A stretch of 64,000 nt of DNA from Cryptomeria japonica (Eukaryota; Streptophyta; Pinopsida; Cupressales; Cupressaceae), in contig NC_081406.1 in the NCBI RefSeq assembly GCF_030272615.1, positions 113,491,783-113,555,782 of the forward strand. Reading direction: 5' to 3'. This document shows positions 23,135-33,737 of this stretch, one piece after another (positions within the stretch are counted from its first letter, which is position 1; each line of letters begins with the position of its first letter). The notes below the pieces were generated by a model that saw only the letters and a program-made list of their open reading frames with translations, was not told the DNA's origin and searched no databases. Made by a program: the position numbers and the translations under genes.

Positions 23135-23929
23135 TGATGGGGAGGATCTCACAAAAGAGTTGCACCTTGTTTAATATGTAGGTAAACGATGTTTTAGTGG
23201 GCTTCCATCCTTTTTCACACCCTGATCTTGTCCAATATCAAGTCAAACAACTAAACTCCTCTGGAGTGACCCCTATCAACTTGTTGGCTCCTATTACTCA
23301 CAAGCATGGCTAAGATTCATTAGAGTAAATCCAACCATCAAGTTGTCAAAACCTCCAACATACACTTGCAGGGGTCTCAGGGGGTGTAGAGAAGTTGTTT
23401 CAATTCTATTCACATGGTTCTTTGATTGGTTTCTCTCCATTTTCCCATCACTTTCTCTTATTCCTGTTTTCTAGGACTAGTAGCCCTAGAGCCCCTATTA
23501 GCCCTACCTTCACTATTTTTGTTCAATTGCTCAGAAAACTTCCAAAAGACCTCCCAAAATATTTAGTGATCTGAATACCCTTTTAGACAAATGTTTAGAT
23601 TCAATAGGGTAGGATGTCTGGTACGTCCATATAGGTACGGACCCCACAAATGGCTCTTTTTGAGGGTTTGAGAGTTAATAGTCTTCTCCAATAGGGTTTA
23701 TTGGTTTCTACACCCTGTCACACCTCCCTACTTCTATGGAGACTCTAATTGGATTCTTTCTTTCATGCCAAATACATGGCACATCCACATTTTATCTTCC
23801 CTGCAAGTAATGACAAAAATGGCAATCATATGCCTAGTCGGGCTATGGCAGAGCTCGCCTAGGATATGATGGCAAAAAGATTCCAAGCAACCTCCAGGGC
23901 ATTACAAAGAATATGTACACTATACATAG
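23135..23929 (-). repeat. Element F 3' LTR, distal piece
   Basis: 795 bp matching 56819-57615 of the 5' LTR, including tgatggNgaggatctcac at the edge and the segment ending in catag, where element G entered. The other piece is 51429-52188. Confidence 0.88.
23925..23929 (+). repeat. Target-site duplication of element G
   Basis: catag at 23925-23929 is repeated exactly at 51424-51428, directly outside the two G LTRs. The intact F LTR has one related copy (aatag) near 57610-57614. Confidence 0.9.
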
Positions 23930-25398
23930 TGATGCTCTGCAAAATGGTTTGTATGTTAAAAAAAACCCGTGGTCGTATAACACATAAGTAACACAAGAAA
24001 CCAATAAAAATGTTAGTGTTAATCAACCAAAGACTAATCTAAGCGGGCATACAAAGAGAGACACTAAAAACAGATTAAAGCATTTAACTATGAAAATTAA
24101 TGCAAGAAGACATCTCCAAATGTCTTCTACCATGCTAGTACCTCCTCCTCCCTTGTTCCTCTCCTCTCTAAGTTCCAAATTAGTGTAGCTCTTAGCAGCT
24201 TTTTGCACTATGGATGCCTTATGGAGATTCAAGATGAAAGATGGTTAATCTAAGATGTTATGCAAATGTGAACAAGAGCTAAAATAAGAGATTCCCTAAT
24301 TAACTACTGTTGATTTTAAAACAAAAGAGTGAATATGATTGATTATCTAATGCTCTCTAAAAAACACTATAATGTAAATGCTTGAGAATGCTTGAGGCTT
24401 GAGGATTTGGAAATGAGGAATGTGAGCTCTATTTATAGGTAAAATTGAGCAGTGGAGGGTTGAGATTGAATAATCTCAACAAGGGTCAGGATTGAATGGT
24501 ATTCAATCCATGTGAGGACTTTCAACCCAATCCCAGGATGACAAGTGTCAACATGAGATGGGTTGAGGGGAGAGGGAAGAAGCATTAAATACTTGACATG
24601 ACCTAAGGGTTAACTTGGGAGTTAAGGTTAAGGTTGGGTTGAGTGAATAAATTCATTATCCAAAGAATAATGCTTGTATCCAATGGATAAACTCTTGTGC
24701 AAGAGTTAGTGAGGATAACCATGGTCAACGCAATAAATTCTTGAAGAGACACATGGGTTACATGAGGGTTGAGTTAGGGGTCAAAGTCCCTAACCATGGG
24801 TGCAAGTGGATTTAACCATAATGGTCATGTAAGAGCCATTAGTGCTTTGGAAGACTTTAGAGGTTATATTGTTGAACACTCAAAGCATTTAATGCTTTTC
24901 AAAGACTTTTGAAGTCTTTGAGAAGTGACTCTAAGTTGCTTAGGAATGTGACAATATTTAGGGGATGGATTAGGCTAATTAGGAAGGGTTTAGAAGAATC
25001 TAGAAGGGGGTTAGGATTGCAAGTGGGTTTGGTGGTTGAGGGAAAATGGGATTTTTATTAAAATAAAATTCATTTATTTCAATAAATAGGTGCAAGTTGC
25101 ATTTTTAGGAGAATGCAAGTGGGGGGGATTTTAATGATTTAAATAAATATTTTATTTAATTTATTTAAAAGAGGAAAGGGGATTAAATTGAATAAATAGG
25201 ATTTATTCATTTAATTGAATGTGAATTTTGGTTAAATGAATTAATTAAAATAAATTGAATAATTTATTTAATTAATAGGAGAATGTTTGAAGAAGAATTA
25301 ATTAAATAAATATTTAATTAATTGATGGCTAGTAGATTTTTAATCAAATAAATAACAAATATTTATTTCAAAAAACTAGATAGATTTATGTGACTACA
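23930..25398 (-). repeat. Element G 3' LTR
   Basis: 1,469 bp, plus-strand edges TGATGCTCTGC and GTGACTACA. It differs from the other copy at roughly one base in twenty in the first 225 bases compared by eye. It contains an AAATAAAT/TTAATTAA-rich stretch at 25050-25390. Confidence 0.92.
24430..24437 (-). promoter_or_regulatory. TATA box in G 3' LTR
   Basis: The minus strand reads CCTATAAATAGAGCTC, a canonical TATA box (TATAAATA). It is conserved in the 5' LTR copy at 50453-50460, where it would drive gag-pol. Confidence 0.65.
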
Positions 25399-25412
25399 TT
25401 TGCCCCTCTTTG
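25399..25412 (-). other. Polypurine tract of element G
   Basis: In element sense CAAAGAGGGGCAAA immediately precedes the 3' LTR start TGTAGTCAC. Confidence 0.7.
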
Positions 25413-25710
25413 AGATGGTGCGGTTTATCACGTCGTTTCAAAGAAAGAAAAATAGGTGTGAAGAAATATGCCCCACAAAATGTTAATTTAGTGGGTGATA
25501 TTCCCCCTCGAGAGATGGGCCAAAAAATTTTGAAAAATTGGGTGACCTCTCGAAAAAGAATGAAAATTGGTGATGTGATAGAAAAGATGAATTTAGTAAT
25601 ACTAGTGAAAAAATAGAAGAAATCGGAGATAAAATGGAGAAATGGGAGGCTCCAGAAGTTCACGGGGACCACGGTGGTGAGCGGGGGAAAATTAGGGTTA
25701 CGACGAAGGG

Positions 25711-25717
25711 TATATAT
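25711..25717 (+). promoter_or_regulatory. TATA box of the antisense PMD gene
   Basis: Plus-strand GGGTATATATGGGGG in a GC-richer context, 0.8 kb upstream of the PMD frame and in its sense. A C/A-rich leader follows at 25740-25770, the usual distance for transcription start. A consensus-like 5' splice site (ACG|GTATGTG) at 25890 would begin an intron; a plausible acceptor (gtgtgtag) ends at 26508, just before the PMD frame. Experimental support is lacking. Confidence 0.5.
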
Positions 25718-26005
25718 GGGGGGGAAGGGGTGAAAACAAACTCATTTGCATTCATCTCCATAGTGATTTCAGAGCTCTGATAGTGACTTTTTGAAAGAGC
25801 AAGCAACAGTCCTGATGCCAGTACCGATAGCATTTCATTGGCTAGACTGAGTTTGTCGATTCCAACGGCCAGACAACTACGGACCAACGGTATGTGAATT
25901 TGAATTTTTGAATTTCATGCATTTTTGATAGGTTTTTTAGCTTGTCCAAGTTGAGTTAGAAACAATAGCACTAAAACTATGTTTTGGCGTTGTTGTCAAC
26001 TAAAT

Positions 26006-26236
26006 TAGCGCTTTTGTGCCACTATAGCGCTTTTACATAGTGGTTTTAGCACGTTTGTCAAGAGTAGCACCATTGCATAGTCAATTTAGTGCTATTGATT
26101 TTTTAGCGCTATTGAACATGGCTTGTAGCGCTGTTATTTTTATGTGGTGCTATTGTATAGTTGTTATAGCGCTATTGGGTAGTTGATTTAGCGTGATTAT
26201 CAGAATATTAGCGCTATTGTGTGTAGAATAGCGCTT
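26006..26236 (+). repeat. AGCGCT palindrome array, antisense-gene side
   Basis: Seven exact AGCGCT hexamers (26007, 26026, 26105, 26127, 26168, 26210, 26230) plus degenerate copies (agtgct, ggtgct, agcacc). The extended unit on the plus strand is TAGCGCT(A/T)TTG, irregularly spaced 19-80 bases apart. The array lies in the leader or predicted intron of the antisense PMD gene. The same unit recurs on the minus strand in the gag-pol leader at 49612-49870. Confidence 0.8.
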
Positions 26237-26508
26237 TTGTTTAGGAAAATAGATGCCCCAGTGTGTTGAAAGAGAATCTTCTGATGCCAATGATGGATGG
26301 ATGGAGATGGGAGTTGTTTTGAACCATAGCAGCCCTGTTGAGACTTAGGTCACTAGGATAAATGGTTGTTGTAGCCTAGGTGTGCCATGATTGCTTACCT
26401 CTTGAGACCCGGAGATACTTGATCAAAGTATCTATTGATAGTCTAGGTTTAAACTTAAGAAAGTTTGAAACAAAAAAACTGATGATGATGGTTGATGCAC
26501 GTGTGTAG

Positions 26509-28515
26509 GAGGATCTTTGCATCTTACAAATGTGTGAGAGGCATCCTACCACACAGGTGTTGCATGATCCTTTGATAGAGGTCGAGGTGGATTGCATTGC
26601 AGTGACTGGCTTGTACGATGTTATGTATATGCCTGTGATTCAGACAAATCGTAGTTTGATCACAGCATTGGCAGAGCGGTGGCATAATGAGACATGCATG
26701 TTTCACTTAGCACAGGGGGAGATGATGGTTACACTAGAGAATGTATGGCACATCCTACACATTCCCATTCGAGGAGAGCTGGTGACATATGACCGAGCTT
26801 GGGGGACAACAATAGTGTAGAGATTCTTTGATGAGGATGTCTTCATTGATGATGGGTCAGTAGCATGGGAGGATATAGCTACGTTGTACGAGCCATTACC
26901 ATCTGTGCTATCAAAGATTGTTGGGGGATTGCTATGTCCAGATCGACGATCACATGGATTGGTCATTGGTTGGGGCCAAGTGATCGAGTAGATGATGATA
27001 GAGGGGACCCATTTTGCATGGGGACCATGCATGCTATCGCACTTATATCGAGAGCTACACGAGGTAGTATACCGAGAGATGAGCTCATTGGGAGTGGGGA
27101 TCACTCTGCTTCATATTTGGGCATGGGAGCACTTACCTGTTACCTGACCGGTGAGTCTAAGATTCAGAGCGGTGGACCAGCCGTATGTATATATGTATGG
27201 AGGTATGATGAGTTAGCTCCACCTGGGGAAGTTAGAGTGGTGGTGGTAGGCACTGGATGATTTAGATGTAGTGATTTGAAGGCTGTACATTGAGTGCGAT
27301 CCCTAGGAGGATGATGCAGAGGCCTTGTTGTATGTGTTCATGACATGATACCTCATTGGTAAGACAGCCTACAATGTGGAGAGATGGCTTCTTGGGAGAG
27401 TATTAAGATAGTTTGGACAGAGGCAGGGATTGCTTAGTGGATCAAGAGAGTATGCATGGGTGGTCCAAGAGAGGTTTCAGTGGGGACCAGTGTTACCTTA
27501 TGATCAGGCACTGTCAGAGTTCCGCACGTTACAGGCAAGACCATGGCAGATGAGGCCAGGGGTGGTAGATGTAGGGGTTATGGAGGAGTATACACAGTAT
27601 ATCGCCACACATCTGATTCCTCGAATATCTGATCTAATAGAGCCTATTCCATCCTTTGAGGAGGAGGGGAAACAGAGATGAAGGAGAAGAGGAGGTTTTA
27701 GAGTAGTAGGTGGATGAGGGAGAGGGGATGGAGGTGGTGGGGATGGATGAGGTGGTGATGGAGGAGGAGGGGGAGGGGGTGGTGGATTTGGAGGAGGTGG
27801 TGGATTCAGAGGTGGAGGTGGAGGTGGGGGTGGTGGATGATTACAGTGGAGAGGGACAGGTGGGTAGCCCTTGTGGCTATTACAGGGACCTTTGATGCAA
27901 GGAGGCATAAGATTAGGTGGCAGGGATGCAGGTGAGGGATAGGTACCTATGGAGACAGGGGAGGGAGCCACTGGAGAGGGAGCCACTAGAGAGGCACCTA
28001 TGGATATGGGGGAGGGAGCTACGGGTGGTGGAGATCTGTAAGATCATATGATACTAGAGTTGCAAACTCGGCTAGAGGATATGGAGGCAGAGGTGGCAGC
28101 TAGAGATGTGCAACTATTTGCATGAGAGTTAGAGCTGATTGTAGTGCTACGAAAGAGACATCAGGCCATGGATAGGGTGATTCATTTATAGGAGAGAGTG
28201 CGGGCCTTGGAGGGAGTGCAGGGACAGGGGCCTTCTATGCATGCACTGGCAAGGGAGTTACAGAGAGCAAGTGCAAAGGTTGATTACTGGCGGGGCCTAT
28301 ATGAGTAGGAGGTGCCATTTAGTCAACGGGCACTAAGTTATTCATAGACGCATCAGGAGAGGTCAGAGCAGTCTTAGAGGATGCAGAGCAGTGGGGGTGT
28401 GATGGGTCCTCCACAGTGAGATAGGTTAGGTGTTGCAGGGGGTAGTGGGGGAGCAGGTGGTGATGGTGGTACAGGTAGTGATGGTGGTACATCATCTAGT
28501 CAGAGTGGCATCTGA
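26509..28515 (+). pseudogene. Antisense plant mobile domain (PMD) protein
   Basis: One reading frame runs 669 codons to TGA 28513-28515 with over twenty in-frame stops and no frameshift. The first part (26530-26820) has the PMD signature seen in PPP7-long-form-like and aminotransferase-like plant proteins: SLITALAERWHNETCMFHL, then GEMMVTLENVWHIL and PIRGELV. Further PMD-like stretches follow (GTHFAWGPCMLSHLYREL; LLHIWAWEHLPV) and a tail segment WVVQERFQWGPVLPYDQAL. After 27690 it becomes Gly-rich, then a Gln/Arg/Glu-rich coiled-coil-like region (28040-28300). Many stops fit CGA, CAG or TGG decay. The function of PMD proteins in elements is not established; PMD host proteins take part in silencing-related processes. 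Minus-strand frames here are shadows. Confidence 0.8.
27715..27850 (+). repeat. G-rich GGN repeat in the PMD gene
   Basis: A purine-rich tract of imperfect ggtggtgga/ggaggaggg units coding for polyglycine in the PMD frame and, on the opposite strand, an accidental polyproline frame. It has many runs of three or more Gs and could form G-quadruplexes. Confidence 0.7.
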
Positions 28516-31010
28516 GAGAGCATTTGTTTATGTGATTACATTTGTTAGTTTAGACTATGTCTTGGATGGCTCTTGGTAGCCGATATTTTGGACTTCATTG
28601 TACTCTGATACATGTATGTTTTTGGTGATATGATATGATATATGAGGAGATCCCATATTTTTTGATGATATGCATGTTGATGATATGTATGGATTTTATG
28701 CAGGATGATGATCTTATGATTTATGTGTAGATGGATAGTTGTACTAGCTAGGTGTATGTGTTTATGAGATGATTCCTCTATGCATGTTTTATGATGATTT
28801 ATTCCTACATGATGTCGATATGCATGTTTTATGATGTGATTCTAACATGCGGATGTAGGTTGATATGCATGATTCATTGATGTAATGCTTTATGTATGTA
28901 ATGCCTTGGTGTATGCATGATGAAATGATTCTTATGATGACATAGACAATACTTGTATTTTATGTCGATGAGATGATGAGATAATGATATGCAGTGATGT
29001 AATGTGTTGAATGATTGACTTATGTAAATGCATCTAGATGGTCAAAATGAATGCTATATGGGTAAACAAATGTAAAGTACAAATGTTTATATGATGATTT
29101 CTAAATGAATGCATATGTAAAATGTATAAACCAATGTTAATACAAATGGTGAAAAATATGACTAAGTGAAATGATAATGTAACTCATGGGTAATGAATAA
29201 CTGTACCTTAATGCAATTAAAAGGATAATGAATGAATTTTTAATGAATCCTAAATAAAATGAATTGAATGAGTATAAGAGTATACTAGATGGATAAATGA
29301 ATGCACTTAACTAATGGATAGATAAATGAATGTATGCAATGACAAAATCCAAACAAATGTATGGTAAACAAGTTTAAATTATGGTAAATGATGATTGGTA
29401 AATGACACTAAATGAATGCACAATAATAGCTAATAATGGTAGTAAATGTAATGATGATAAATTTATCATATAAATGAATCTAAATGTCCTGATGGTGTAA
29501 TGATGAAATGATATAATGATACTAATGTAAGTAAATGATAATGAATTGTATGTATTTAAATGCAACTAAATGATTTTGAAATGCTTTTGAATGAAATGGC
29601 TAAAAATTTCAATAAACCTATATGCAAGTAGATGATAATGAACTAGGTTTATGAAATGCAACTAAATGTAATGAAATCATGATGTGATTATGATAGATGA
29701 GTGCAAGTTTGTTTTATACTTTGCATGATGCAACGATGAGTTATCAGAGAACTCTGTCGTGATTGTATCCAAGACCAGCTCATTTGTCAAGTAACTTCTC
29801 ATATTAACTTTGTTCACACTTGCATACAAAACCATGCATATGAACAATGAATAATTAAATGGATGGGTGATATGAAATGGAATGCAATATAAACAGATGA
29901 GATGAAATGACGATCCATAGTGCTTTATTTTCATCATTGACCATGGTAATATCAATCTTGGACGAGGTAGTAGGAACCAAGGATGGAGCATCGTACCTGC
30001 AAACAAACAACATAAATAAACAATAAAGAATATGGACCCTCCATAATGGTTCATACTCATATGTTCGAGGTATATGTTGTAGTCAGAAAGCCATAGTGAT
30101 CCATGATTGTATTTTGCATATGATCATGTAGCTTACTGAACTTCCCACGTAGACATCATTAGTACATGCCCCAGAACTTCATCGAAATAATTTGTAGAAG
30201 ACACACAAACAATGCTTCGGAACCATCATAGCCACTCTAATCAATTGTGGATATCTCAGAGTAGCATAGGAACTTGATATAAATGAATAAATAACCTACA
30301 AATCAACCAAGTATTTGATAGCTTAAACAGAATTTTCTTGTCAAAGAAAATGTTATTATGTCTTTGTTTTGGTAAGGAAGGATGCATCCTTGTTAAGACA
30401 GTTGGCATGTCAATATTGATTGTTTGGTTGATGTGATAAGTGGTCATCATTTGAGTTTTTCACAATTTTTTTTTGGTATCTTCTTGGATACATATGTACA
30501 AGGTGTTGCCATGTTTTTGATTGATTTTTTATGTTTTTGGATTTTGTGATTGTTTTTGAATGTTTTTGGTATTTTGTGAGACAATTTTTCAAATGTTTTT
30601 GGTATTTTATGGTACAATTTTGAATGAAGAATCCACTTCCATCAAACAGATTAAGGGCATTGCCCCCAGTTTAGACATGACTATGAAAAAGTGGGATGCA
30701 AGACACATGTAGTACTATCCTTGATTGTAGATCAATAAGAAGCCATGGTTTTGACTGATGGATGTGTGGATGTAATGAATGTGATCGCAACAAGTCTGAA
30801 AGATAGTGGAGCCATAGCCTTTATGACTGGTGCCTATTTGCTAGGTTTTCACCATCGCACTTACCCAAGGTGCCACCAAAGTGGTTGTTCACCGTTTGGA
30901 TGCATGATTTTTCTTTACTATTTTGATTTTTTTGTATTTTCTTCAAGACATTTATCTGAATTTTTTTGGTGTTTTTCTAGTATGTATAGGAGCCTGATGC
31001 TCTGTATAGC
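28516..31010. other. Element G region between PMD gene and pol, low-complexity ATG-rich
   Basis: 28600-29700 is dominated by irregular atga/aatg/gatgatat words without a fixed period. It is followed by ordinary AT-rich sequence with T-rich runs near 30460-30620 and 30900-30980. No gene is supported. The 3' ends of the PMD and pol transcripts presumably lie here. Confidence 0.55.
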
Positions 31011-32130
31011 TTATGTATAAAACCATTTGAGGTGAATGTTGTTGACTGGATCTACTAGCGGTTCTCCTTCTGAAGTAGCCAACTTATATGCCCCGGACCC
31101 AAATACAGCAGTGATAACATATGGACCCAGCCAGTTTGATTCAAACTTTCCCTGATGCTCTTTATTTGGTTGGTTACAAGGATTCTCTTGAAGAACAAGA
31201 TCACCTACCTCAAATATACAAGGTCTAACTCGATGATTATAGCTTCTTCTCATACGTTGCTAATAGGCTTTGAGGTGATTGTATGCAACTTGTTGTTTCT
31301 CATCAAGTAGTTCTAAATCTTGGAGACATGATACCCTGTATGCTTCTTGATCTATGAGATGATGCAAGGAAACCCATAGTGATGGTATCTCGACCCCAAT
31401 AGTTAAGATAGCTTATGCACCATAGACTAGTGAGTAAGGGGTTGTGCATGTAGTTGTTCAAATGCTAGTTTGATATGCCCATAGTGCTGGATTTAATTGA
31501 ACATGCCAATCATGGCCGACATCATTGACTGTCTTCTTGAGGATTCTCAATATGTTTTTGTTTGATGCTTCGACATGACCATTTCCTTGTGGGTAATAGG
31601 GAGTGGAAAAGCGATGTTGGATGTGAAACTTCTCACAGAGCTCACAGACATCCTGATTTTTGAAAGGAAGACCGTTATCTGTGATGATGTAATTGAGGAT
31701 GAATGAGGTGATCTACTTGCTAGTGACTTGGGTAAGTGGAACTACTTTGATCCACTTTGTCAAGTATTCAGTGGCAGTAATAATGAATTTGTGGTTGTTT
31801 GATGAAGATGGATGGATTTTACCCACAAGGTCAAGTCCCCATTGACAAAAAGGCCATGGTTTTGTGATTGGTTGTAATTCCTGTGCTGGTGCATGTGTCA
31901 TGTCTCCATGAACTTGGCATTTCTTGCATTTTATGACAAAATAGTAGGAGTCTTTTTCCATGGATGACCAATAGTATCCAGCTCGTATGATCTTCTTGGC
32001 TAGTGAAGGACTGCTTGCATGAGTTCCACAAATTCCTTCATGTACCTATTCCAAGGCCTTTGTTATCTCATCCTATTCCAAACATCGAAGGAGAGTACCA
32101 TCAAGACTGGGTTGGTATAGGGTTTCAACA
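31011..32130 (-). pseudogene. Element G integrase and pol C terminus
   Basis: Zinc-binding HHCC part around 31880-32060 (HEGICGTHAS then CKKCQVHG). The catalytic core follows with WGLDLVGKI (Asp), ITDNGLPF (Asp) and QGNGHVEASNKN (Glu), so all three catalytic residues survive. The C-terminal part (31011-31253, VRPCIFEVGDLVLQENP to NIHLKWFYT) is the GPY/F-like region (WLGPYVI). Stops interrupt the frame at 31713, about 31480, 31410 and 31260. No chromodomain follows, consistent with Tat. Confidence 0.85.
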
Positions 32131-32141
32131 ATAATGGTATA

Positions 32142-33030
32142 TCAAGCGATTTTGTGAATGAAGGTTTTACGTTGGTTATTCAATTGGTTAGGAGGAAGTG
32201 TGTGATCATGCAGATAGGTGTAGAACTCACCGTACCATGGGGATTTGGAACCAACAAGGTGACATATCATCTCAGTTGCAAGGATATCATAAGCGGGAAT
32301 CCAAAGTTGTTTGACCAAGAACTCATAGCGTGTTGAATTTTGTGGAAGATCTAGGATAGATGCAATGGTAGCCATAGCATCAATAGCTCGATTCTGATCT
32401 CTACGTATCTGCTCAAAGGTGATAGCAGTAAATGATGCCTTTAAACTGTCCACCATTTGCTTGTATGGCATGAGTTTTTCATCCTTGGTTTGATATTCAT
32501 CTATGACTTATCAGATGACTAGTTGAGAGTCGCCATATATCTGTAACTCTTTCAGTTTCCATTGTATGGCTAGTCAGAGGCCTATGATCAAGGCCTCATA
32601 TTCTGCTATGTTGTTTGTACATGGAAAAGTTAGCTTGTAAGACTTTGGGATGCTATCACCTTGAGGTGTGATAAACAAAATGCTTGCCCCTGAGCCATGC
32701 CTAGTGTATGAACCATCAAAGTATAGTTTCCATAGTTGTGCTTCTGTGATCATGAATATCTCTTCATCTGGAGAATTGGAAATGAAAGGATGATCACCTA
32801 TGAGGGGTGCATCGGCCAACTGATCTGCAATAACTTGACCCTTGATAGCCTTACTGTCCACATACTCTATTTCAAATTCACTTATAATCATCACCCATTT
32901 GGCCAAGCGGCCAGTCAATGTTGCTTTGTTGAGTAAGTACTTTAGTGGATCAATCTTTGCAATGGGATGTACTTTATGTGTTAACAGGTAGTGCCTCAGT
33001 TTAGTGGCTACCAAGATTATTGCTAGGCAA
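32142..33030 (-). pseudogene. Element G second (archaeal-type) RNase H and tether
   Basis: WKLYFDGSYTRHGSGASILF and the following TNNIAEYEALIIGL are the first two catalytic blocks of the extra RNase H of Tat/Ogre elements; IYGDSQLVI (about 32510) is the third. An RNase H1-type sequence of ordinary gypsy pol lies upstream (33033-33300). The linker to integrase is 32142-32471 (QIRRDQNRAIDAMATIAS). Stops at 32574 and about 32507 interrupt it. Confidence 0.8.
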
Positions 33031-33032
33031 GC

Positions 33033-33737
33033 TCACTCAATAGGTGTGTAATTGAGTTCATAGATGACCAATGTGTGAGAGATATAGTAAACAACACACT
33101 CTTTCCCCTTTACAATGTGTTGAGCCAGTAGCACTCCTAATGTTGTATTTGTTGCTGAAATATAGAGCAATAGAGGTCTACTTGGATCTGGTGGGATTAG
33201 AAATGGTGTATTCATGAGATAGTGCTTAAGCATCTGGAATGCTTGTTGGCATCTGGCATCCCATTTAAAGTGGATGTTCTTGTGTAGCAGGTGTATAAAG
33301 GGGTGACACTTATCTACTAGTTGTGCAATGAATGTTTGGATGTATTGTAGTTGTCCTTGTAATGTCCTTAGGTGAATGATATTCTTCGGAGGTAGCATGT
33401 CCATGATTGCTTTGACCTTTGCAGGATCGACCTCAATGCCTTTGCTTGAGACAATGTATCCTAGAATTTTCCCTAAGGTTACTCCAAAGACACATTTCTT
33501 TGGGTTGATTCGAACATGATATTGTTCCAGTCTGTCAAATATTTGCTCTAATATGTCCAGATGACCTTCTCTTGTGAGTGATTTTGCCAGTAAGTCATCA
33601 CAATAATATTCCATTATGGTATGCATCATATCATGAAAGATGGTGGTCATTACTCATTGATAGGTCGCTCTAGCATTCTTTAGACTGAAAGGCATTGCAT
33701 TCTAGTAGTATGTTCCCCATGGACATGTGAAGGTCGT
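33033..33737 (-). pseudogene. Element G RT (C-terminal part) and first RNase H
   Basis: Begins at the insertion junction with TTFTCPWGTYY, then NAMPFSLKNARATYQ, the catalytic box YCDDLLAKS, and GKILGYIVSSKGIEVDPAKV, GQLQYIQTFI, followed by the RNase H start (LLLYISATNTTLGVLLAQH). Stops near 33692 and 33653 fit TGG and CGA decay. The missing upstream RT half is at 42677-43067, beyond element H. Confidence 0.88.

Noticed and set aside
25394-25672. Overlapping plus and minus frames beside the G 3' LTR
   Set aside because: No motif, and they cover the PPT and putative promoter; more likely regulatory sequence.
26703-27104. Minus-strand 133-codon frame
   Set aside because: Lies opposite the PMD frame, which has the recognisable domain.
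27504-27986. Minus-strand polyproline frame
   Set aside because: It is the reverse complement of the Gly-rich PMD region; the polyproline follows from the G-rich repeat.
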